Source: Candidatus Pelagibacter sp. (GTDB lineage: Bacteria; Pseudomonadota; Alphaproteobacteria; Pelagibacterales; Pelagibacteraceae). Taken from it: DNA of 11,915 bases. How positions within the stretch are numbered: position 1 is the stretch's first letter; each line of letters starts with the position of its first letter. The stretch covers positions 1 through 11,915 of the forward strand of contig JAOJAE010000022.1 of assembly GCA_028227525.1 (NCBI GenBank), in the 5' to 3' direction. The notes under the pieces were generated by a model that was given only the letters and a program-made list of their open reading frames with translations, had not been told where the DNA came from and ran no database searches. A program made the position numbers and the translations under genes. Positions 6,938 through 11,915 of the stretch are shown in pieces.

Positions 6938-8809
6938 ATGAAAAATGATTTATCATTTGACGTTGTAGTAATAGGCGGTGGTCACGCAGGTTGCGAGGCT
7001 GCTGCAGCTTCTGCACGTCTAGGAGTTAACACAGCACTATTTACACACAAGATAGAAACAATTGGAGAGATGTCATGCAACCCGGCAATAGGTGGTTTGG
7101 GTAAAGGTCATTTAGTACGTGAGATAGATGCCCTTGATGGTGTTATGGGTGAGGTTGCTGATAAATCAGGAATACAATTTAGATTATTAAACAGAAGTAG
7201 AGGTCCAGCAGTTAGAGGGCCAAGAACTCAATCAGATAGATCATTATATAGAAAATATATGCAAGAAAAACTTGTAAATTACTGTAATTTAAGCATTTTT
7301 TCAGATCCAGTAATAAAGTTTATTTTTAATAAAAATACAATAACTGGTTTTGAAACTAAAGCAGGTAAAAAAGTTTTATGTTCTAAGCTAATACTAACAA
7401 CAGGTACTTTTTTAAATGGTTTGATACATATAGGTGATGAAAGAACACCAGCTGGAAGGTATGATGAGAAACCCTCAACAGGACTAAGTGAACAACTAGA
7501 AAAATATAATTTTATAATTGGAAGATTAAAAACAGGAACCCCTCCCCGACTTGACTCAAGATCAATTAATTATGAAAATTTAGAAGAACAGTTTGCAGAT
7601 GATGATCCTTATTTTTTTTCTTTCTTAACTAAAAAAAATATTAATAAACAAGTTTCATGTCGTATGACTTATACTAACGACAAGGTTCATAAAATTATCG
7701 AAAAAAATTTAACTAAAAGTGCCATGTACTCTGGTAGCATACAAGGAGTTGGACCTAGATACTGTCCATCTATAGAAGACAAGATAGTAAAATTTGCTGA
7801 TAAAGGTCGACACCAGATATTTTTAGAGCCAGAAGGTCTAAATGACCATACAATTTACCCAAATGGTATATCCACATCACTTCCAGCTGATGTTCAGGAA
7901 GAAATATGTAATAATATCAGTGGTTTAGAAAATGTTAAGATAATTAGACCAGGATATGCTATTGAATATGACTATATAGACCCAAGAGAACTGTTTTTAA
8001 CCCTAGAGACAAAGAAAATTAGCAACCTTTATCTTGCTGGTCAGATTAATGGAACAACAGGTTATGAAGAAGCAGCAGCCCAAGGTCTTATAGCTGGTAT
8101 TAATGCAGCTTTATCATTTAAAAAACAAGAACCCTTTATATTAGATAGGTCAGATGCATATATTGGTGTGATGATAGATGATCTTGTTACAAAAGGTGTC
8201 GCTGAACCTTATAGAATGTTTACTTCAAGAGCCGAATATAGATTAAGCTTAAGAGCAGATAATGCAGATCAAAGATTAACTAGTAAAGGTATATCTATAG
8301 GATTAATTAGTGAAAATAGAAAAATATTTTATGAGGATAAGCATAGAAAAACTAATCAAATTGTTGAAAAAATGAAAAAATCTCATATTTCTCCATCAAA
8401 AGCAGGAAATTTTGGTATAAAAATAGCTAAAGATGGTGTTTTAAGATCTTCAAATGAAATATTAACTCAAAAAGGAGTTGATATGAAAAAAATTAGAGAA
8501 ATATGGAAAGAAATACCTTATTTTGATAAAGAAATAGATGAGCAAATAGAAATTAATGCTCATTACAGAGGCTACTTAAAGAAGCAAAAAGCTGATATTT
8601 TAGCTTTTAAAAGAGACGAAAATCTTATAATTCCAGAAAAAGTTAATTATGATGACCTTTCTGGTCTATCGAATGAAGTAAAAGCTAAATTCAAAGAAAT
8701 AAGACCAAAAACTATGGGCCAGGCTCTAAGAATAGACGGAATTACTCCAGCCGCCGTATATATTTTGTTGTCACATGTAAAAAGAAAGTCTATTAAGCAT
8801 ATAGCTTAA
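6938..8809 (+). CDS. mnmG: tRNA uridine-5-carboxymethylaminomethyl modification enzyme MnmG (GidA)
   Basis: MnmG is the FAD-dependent partner of MnmE in making cmnm5U at tRNA position 34. The protein has 623 residues, close to 629 in E. coli. It starts with the FAD dinucleotide-binding fold [14 protein letters not shown] (GGGHAG at 13-18), followed by [20 protein letters not shown] (Cys47). It contains [27 protein letters not shown] with the conserved redox-associated cysteine, and the second FAD contact [21 protein letters not shown] helical C-terminal domain (about residue 470 onward), ending near [22 protein letters not shown], is the part that contacts MnmE. An in-frame stop at 6932-6934 limits the start to the ATG at 6938. 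Its stop overlaps the rsmG start by one base (TAATG). Confidence 0.98.
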   Translation: MKNDLSFDVVVIGGGHAGCEAAAASARLGVNTALFTHKIETIGEMSCNPAIGGLGKGHLVREIDALDGVMGEVADKSGIQFRLLNRSRGPAVRGPRTQSDRSLYRKYMQEKLVNYCNLSIFSDPVIKFIFNKNTITGFETKAGKKVLCSKLILTTGTFLNGLIHIGDERTPAGRYDEKPSTGLSEQLEKYNFIIGRLKTGTPPRLDSRSINYENLEEQFADDDPYFFSFLTKKNINKQVSCRMTYTNDKVHKIIEKNLTKSAMYSGSIQGVGPRYCPSIEDKIVKFADKGRHQIFLEPEGLNDHTIYPNGISTSLPADVQEEICNNISGLENVKIIRPGYAIEYDYIDPRELFLTLETKKISNLYLAGQINGTTGYEEAAAQGLIAGINAALSFKKQEPFILDRSDAYIGVMIDDLVTKGVAEPYRMFTSRAEYRLSLRADNADQRLTSKGISIGLISENRKIFYEDKHRKTNQIVEKMKKSHISPSKAGNFGIKIAKDGVLRSSNEILTQKGVDMKKIREIWKEIPYFDKEIDEQIEINAHYRGYLKKQKADILAFKRDENLIIPEKVNYDDLSGLSNEVKAKFKEIRPKTMGQALRIDGITPAAVYILLSHVKRKSIKHIA

Positions 8810-9450
8810 TGGAACAAGAAATTATAAATTCATTTTCAAAAATTAGCAGCCTAAATGTTTCACGTGAAACATTTTTAGATCTTGAAAACTATAGATCAAT
8901 GATATTGGAAAAAAACAAAGAAATTAATTTAATAAGCCAAAAAACAGAGCAAAAAAAGGTATTTTTTGAACGTCATTTATTAGATTCTGCGCAAATTATT
9001 GATTTTATTGATTTAAATAGCAATACAATTACTGATTTAGGGTCTGGTAGCGGTATGCCAGGCGTAGTAATAGCAATTATACTTAAAAGTTTGAAAAAAA
9101 ATGTAAAAATTTATTTATATGAAAAAAGTCACCATAAAAGCCAATTTTTGAGAGAAGTTTCAAAAAAATTAAAATTAAAAACAGAAATAGTTCAAAAAAA
9201 TATTTTTGAAGTAAAAAATTTACAAACTGGAACTATAATGTCTAGAGCATTTAAGCCAATGCCAGTTGTTCTTGGTTTAGTTAATGAAAATTTTTCAAAT
9301 TACAAAAATTTAATTTTTTTTATGGGCAAGAATGGGAAAAAAATTTTAGAAAATTCTTTAAAGGATTGGGATTTAGATTATACAGAAAAAAAAAGTTTAA
9401 CAAGCAAAGATTCATTTCTGTTAAATATAAAAAAAATGAAAAAAAAATAA
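8809..9450 (+). CDS. rsmG: 16S rRNA (guanine-N7) methyltransferase RsmG (GidB)
   Basis: RsmG transfers a methyl group from SAM to N7 of G527 in 16S rRNA of the small subunit; loss of this mark gives low-level streptomycin resistance in other bacteria. The 213-residue protein carries the conserved RHLLDS (55-60), the SAM-binding loop ITDLGSGSGMPGVVIAI (74-90), an acidic residue after the second strand (YEKS, E105) and SRAFKP (145-150). The C-terminus is a lysine-rich tail written in A-runs (KKMKKK). The start follows from the TAATG overlap with mnmG and from the N-terminal NVSRETF that is usual for alphaproteobacterial RsmG. That peptide is encoded by a perfect parS site, so the gene also serves chromosome segregation. 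A 31-nt A/T-only gap except one C separates it from parA. Confidence 0.97.
   Translation: MEQEIINSFSKISSLNVSRETFLDLENYRSMILEKNKEINLISQKTEQKKVFFERHLLDSAQIIDFIDLNSNTITDLGSGSGMPGVVIAIILKSLKKNVKIYLYEKSHHKSQFLREVSKKLKLKTEIVQKNIFEVKNLQTGTIMSRAFKPMPVVLGLVNENFSNYKNLIFFMGKNGKKILENSLKDWDLDYTEKKSLTSKDSFLLNIKKMKKK
8853..8874. promoter_or_regulatory. parS: parS centromere site (ParB-binding palindrome) inside rsmG
   Basis: Positions 8856-8871 read TGTTTCACGTGAAACA, an exact match to the 16-bp consensus parS bound by chromosomal ParB. The dyad is extended by three A-T pairs on each side, giving a perfect 22-bp palindrome at 8853-8874. It lies about 1.4 kb upstream of parB and 0.6 kb upstream of parA, inside the rsmG frame, where it encodes most of N16-V-S-R-E-T21. 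ParB is expected to load here, clamp with CTP and spread over the neighbouring genes, with ParA moving the complex. It is the only full site I see in the window. Confidence 0.95.
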
Positions 9451-9481
9451 TTAAACAATAAAAATTTTAAAAAAAAATTAA

Positions 9482-10276
9482 ATGCAAATTATATCTGTCA
9501 TAAATCAAAAGGGTGGGGTTGGCAAAACCACAACTGTAATTAATCTTGCAGCAGGTTTATCTCAACAAAATAAAAAAATTCTTGTTATTGACCTGGATCC
9601 TCAAGGGAATGCAACAACAGGTCTTGGTTTATCTAATATGGAAAATTCAGAAGAGACAATTTATGGAGTATTAAATGGTACAAAAGAAATTTCAGAGGTA
9701 ATAAAAAAAACAGAGTTTAAAAATTTAGATCTAATAACTTCAAATGTTGATTTATCAGGGCTTGAAGTCGAAACAGCTGATGATAGCAACAGAGCTTTTA
9801 TTTTAAAGCTTAAATTAACCCTTTATTTAAATGATTCTAGAGGATATTATGATTACATATTAATTGATTGCCCACCATCCTTAAGTCTTTTAACAGTCAT
9901 GGCATTGGTGTCATCTAACTCTCTTGTTGTCCCACTTCAGACAGAATTCTTTGCTCTCGAGGGTTTAACACAGCTTATGAAAACTATTGAGAGAATAAAA
10001 GTCAGTTTGAACCCTGAATTAAAAATTAGAGGAATTCTTTTAACAATGTATGACAAAAGAAACAAGCTATCCTCTCAAGTTGAAAAGGAAGCTAGAGATT
10101 ATTTTAATGAAAAAGTTTATGCAACGGTTATTCCTAGGAACGTAAGATTATCAGAGGCACCTTCTCATGGAATGCCTGTTTTAATTTATGATAAATCATG
10201 CCCTGGTAGTAAATCATATTTCAGTTTTACAGATGAATTTATAACTCAAGAAACAAATATAGGGAGTGCAGCTTAA
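9482..10276 (+). CDS. parA: Chromosome partitioning ATPase ParA (Soj)
   Basis: ParA is a deviant Walker-type ATPase. It binds DNA non-specifically as an ATP dimer and is released by ParB, pulling ParB-parS complexes and hence the origin region across the cell. The 264-residue protein starts MQIISVINQKGGVGKTTTVI, with the deviant Walker A KGGVGKTT (10-17) and its signature lysine K10. It has DLDPQGN (37-43) and Walker B YILIDCPPS (125-133). It also has the typical ALEGL segment and C-terminal IPRNVRLSEAPSHGMPVLIYD. There is no N-terminal DNA-binding extension, so it is of the chromosomal (Soj-like) type, not the plasmid P1 type. It begins 31 nt after rsmG without a Shine-Dalgarno and overlaps parB by one base. 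Confidence 0.97.
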   Translation: MQIISVINQKGGVGKTTTVINLAAGLSQQNKKILVIDLDPQGNATTGLGLSNMENSEETIYGVLNGTKEISEVIKKTEFKNLDLITSNVDLSGLEVETADDSNRAFILKLKLTLYLNDSRGYYDYILIDCPPSLSLLTVMALVSSNSLVVPLQTEFFALEGLTQLMKTIERIKVSLNPELKIRGILLTMYDKRNKLSSQVEKEARDYFNEKVYATVIPRNVRLSEAPSHGMPVLIYDKSCPGSKSYFSFTDEFITQETNIGSAA

Positions 10277-11124
10277 TGGATTCAAATAAAATTAAAAAAG
10301 GACTTGGGAGAGGACTGTCTTCTTTGATAGGTGAAACAAAAGTTGATATTCAAAAAAACAAAATAGCAATTTCAGATATTGTCCCAAATAAATATCAACC
10401 TCGAAAAATTTTTGATGAAGACAACTTAAATGATTTAACTCAATCAATTAAAGAAAGAGGCATCTTACAACCGATCATTGTTAGAAAATCTAATGATGAT
10501 AATTCTAAATTTGAAATAATAGCAGGCGAGAGAAGGTGGCTAGCTGCTCAAAGAGCCAATCTTCATGAAGTTCCAGTAGTTATAACTGAAGCCGATGATC
10601 TTAAGTCTCTTGAATTTGCAATTGTTGAAAACGTTCAAAGACACGATTTAAACCCTCTAGAAGAGGCCCAGGGTTATAAAAGATTAATAGATGAATTTTC
10701 TTACGACCAAGAAAAGGTATCAAAATTTATAGGCAAAAGCAGAAGCCATATAACTAATTCTTTAAGAATTTTAACTCTACCAGCTGATGTTATAGCATTA
10801 ATAGAAACACAAAAATTAACTGCTGGTCACGCAAAAATTTTAGTCGGTTTAGAAAATGCTTCTTTTGTTGCAAAAAAAATTATTGAAAAAAAATTATCAG
10901 TAAGAAAAGCAGAAAATTTTGTTAAAATTTTTAAAAATAAAAAACAAACACCAAACAAATCAAAAGATGCAAATATCAAAGATCTTGAATTATCTGTATC
11001 AGATAAAGTTGGTTTAAATGTTGTAATTCAAAATAAAAAAAATAATAAGGGAAAAGTTATTTTTGAGTATAAAGATTTGGATCAGTTAAATAAGATATTA
11101 GATATATTTAAATCTTACTATTAG
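10276..11124 (+). CDS. parB: Chromosome partitioning protein ParB (Spo0J), CTP-dependent DNA clamp
   Basis: ParB binds parS, hydrolyses CTP, spreads along flanking DNA and activates the ParA ATPase. The 282-residue protein has the N-terminal ParA-stimulating peptide GLGRGLSSLIGE (9-20), then IVPNKYQPRKIF (35-46). The CTP-binding motifs are GERRWLAAQRA (84-94) and ENVQRHDLNPLEEA (118-131). The parS-reading helix-turn-helix is around 145-165 (EKVSKFIGKSRSHITNSLRIL). A lysine-rich linker and a C-terminal dimerisation domain follow. The start overlaps the parA stop (TAATG) and has agggag at 10261-10266, one of the few Shine-Dalgarno-like motifs here. The 3' end overlaps convergent holA by 17 nt. 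Confidence 0.97.
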   Translation: MDSNKIKKGLGRGLSSLIGETKVDIQKNKIAISDIVPNKYQPRKIFDEDNLNDLTQSIKERGILQPIIVRKSNDDNSKFEIIAGERRWLAAQRANLHEVPVVITEADDLKSLEFAIVENVQRHDLNPLEEAQGYKRLIDEFSYDQEKVSKFIGKSRSHITNSLRILTLPADVIALIETQKLTAGHAKILVGLENASFVAKKIIEKKLSVRKAENFVKIFKNKKQTPNKSKDANIKDLELSVSDKVGLNVVIQNKKNNKGKVIFEYKDLDQLNKILDIFKSYY

Positions 11125-11915
11125 TTTCAGAAGAAGATTGGCTTAAAATAAAATCTGTAATTAAATTAATTGAATTATTAATATTTTTTTTAATCTGCAA
11201 TTCAGTCTCACTGAGTGTAAAGATTAGTTTTTTAATATTTTTTGGTTTCCATTTATAAATTTGTTGTTTAGTTATTTCTTTTTCTTTCCAGAAAATTGGC
11301 GGTTTTGCTGATGAAATGGTCAAATCTATATTTTTATTACCCTCAAACATAGTTGATAGCGTTAATAATTTTTTTGCCTTTATTAAAAAAGATCTAGTAA
11401 TCATAATGCAATCTTCATTACTAAAATTATTTTCATTTAAGATGACTACTATTTTCTTTTTGTTTTTAGCAAGACAATTATCAATGAGTTCAGATATACT
11501 GTGATTTTCATTTAAATTAATTAGCTTTGATATAATCTCACTATTAATATTTTTCCCATTTTTGGTAAAATATTCAATTTTTCTAAGTTCATTAATAAGT
11601 GTTTCTCTGTCCCCAACACATTTGTTTACTATCAAATTTATATTTGAGGATGAAATTGAAATTTTTTTATCTCTTAAAAAGTTATATGCTAATTTGGATA
11701 ATGTTTGATCATTATCTGGATAAAAAGGTACACAAATTAATTTCTTATCTTTTTCAAAAAAAGATCTTAATTTTGATTTTTTTTCTAGATTATCCGAATT
11801 TAAAATAATGGTTGTATCTTCTAGGTTCTTTAAGTACAAAATTTCAATTAATTTTAAAATTTTATCTGTAGCTCTTTTAACAATAATAAATTTATTTTGT
11901 TCAAAAAGAGATTTG
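11108..11915 (-). CDS. holA: DNA polymerase III delta subunit HolA (5' end outside window)
   Basis: HolA (delta) is the clamp-loader subunit that opens the beta sliding clamp during DNA replication. On the minus strand the frame stays open to the right edge. A TTG at 11839 might be taken as a start, but the upstream codons continue without a stop and read KSLFEQNKFIIVKRATDKIL. So the true start lies beyond 11915, probably by about 70-75 codons given the usual length of roughly 340; 268 codons are visible. The middle part includes YPDNDQTLSKLAYNFL and NLIVNKCVGDRETLINELRKI, typical of delta domain II/III. The C-terminal helical domain includes MFEGNKNIDLTISSAKPPIFWKEK. The order parB then convergent holA fits SAR11-like synteny. 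Sequence conservation in this family is low, so the call rests on motif pattern and context. Its stop lies inside parB, with no visible terminator. Confidence 0.87.
   Translation of the reverse strand, partial: KSLFEQNKFIIVKRATDKILKLIEILYLKNLEDTTIILNSDNLEKKSKLRSFFEKDKKLICVPFYPDNDQTLSKLAYNFLRDKKISISSSNINLIVNKCVGDRETLINELRKIEYFTKNGKNINSEIISKLINLNENHSISELIDNCLAKNKKKIVVILNENNFSNEDCIMITRSFLIKAKKLLTLSTMFEGNKNIDLTISSAKPPIFWKEKEITKQQIYKWKPKNIKKLIFTLSETELQIKKNINNSINLITDFILSQSSSETNSKI

Noticed and set aside
10331..10338. GTGAAACA half-site near the start of parB, resembling one arm of parS
   Set aside because: The other arm (10323-10330) does not match, and the bases encode part of the conserved ParB peptide SLIGET, so the match is probably coincidental.
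11316..11808. Two plus-strand open frames (11316-11504 and 11599-11808) opposite holA
   Set aside because: They are antisense to a continuous HolA frame that runs to the window edge, with no start signals or recognisable domains.
11837..11839. TTG as start codon of holA, giving a 243-residue protein
   Set aside because: The frame continues without a stop to 11915 with HolA-like sequence; the gene is cut by the window edge.

Overview
The window is a strongly AT-rich, densely packed piece of bacterial chromosome with an alphaproteobacterial gene order. In order it carries hemE (5' end cut off by the window), hemH, hemJ, rho, a TPR-sulfotransferase gene, mnmE, mnmG, rsmG, parA, parB, and then convergent holA (5' end also cut off). 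The low GC content, lysine/asparagine/isoleucine-rich proteins, very short spacers, scarcity of Shine-Dalgarno motifs and this synteny point to a SAR11 (Pelagibacterales) or closely related streamlined marine alphaproteobacterium. That taxonomic call is an inference from order and composition, not a database result.

Region 1 (1-2403) is a tight late haem biosynthesis run. HemE makes coproporphyrinogen III, HemJ is the membrane protoporphyrinogen IX oxidase and HemH inserts iron. The genes overlap by 1 and 8 nt. HemH has the C-terminal C-x6-C-x-C pattern of [2Fe-2S] ferrochelatases. Region 2 (2404-5488) holds the transcription terminator rho and, in its own pocket between two spacers, a TPR plus sulfotransferase protein. 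That protein is the only clearly accessory gene here. It is even more AT-rich than its neighbours and contains a 13-A homopolymer.

Region 3 (5489-9450) is the translation-fidelity block. MnmE and MnmG together modify U34 of certain tRNAs, and RsmG methylates 16S rRNA. Region 4 (8853-11124) is the chromosome segregation locus: parA, parB, and a perfect parS site. The parS site lies inside the rsmG coding sequence, where it also encodes residues 16-21 of the protein. Finally parB and holA (DNA polymerase III delta) meet tail to tail and overlap by 17 nt.

The parS-parAB locus, and hemE at the left edge (next to the origin in Caulobacter), suggest that the window is close to the replication origin. 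I see no DnaA-box cluster inside it. There are no rRNA or tRNA genes, CRISPR arrays, insertion sequences or prophage genes. All spacers are under 150 nt. No clearly undescribed system is visible. The points worth a second look are the dual-coding parS, the probable Fe-S ferrochelatase, the sulfotransferase cargo gene with its slippery A-tract, and the overlapping parB/holA ends.
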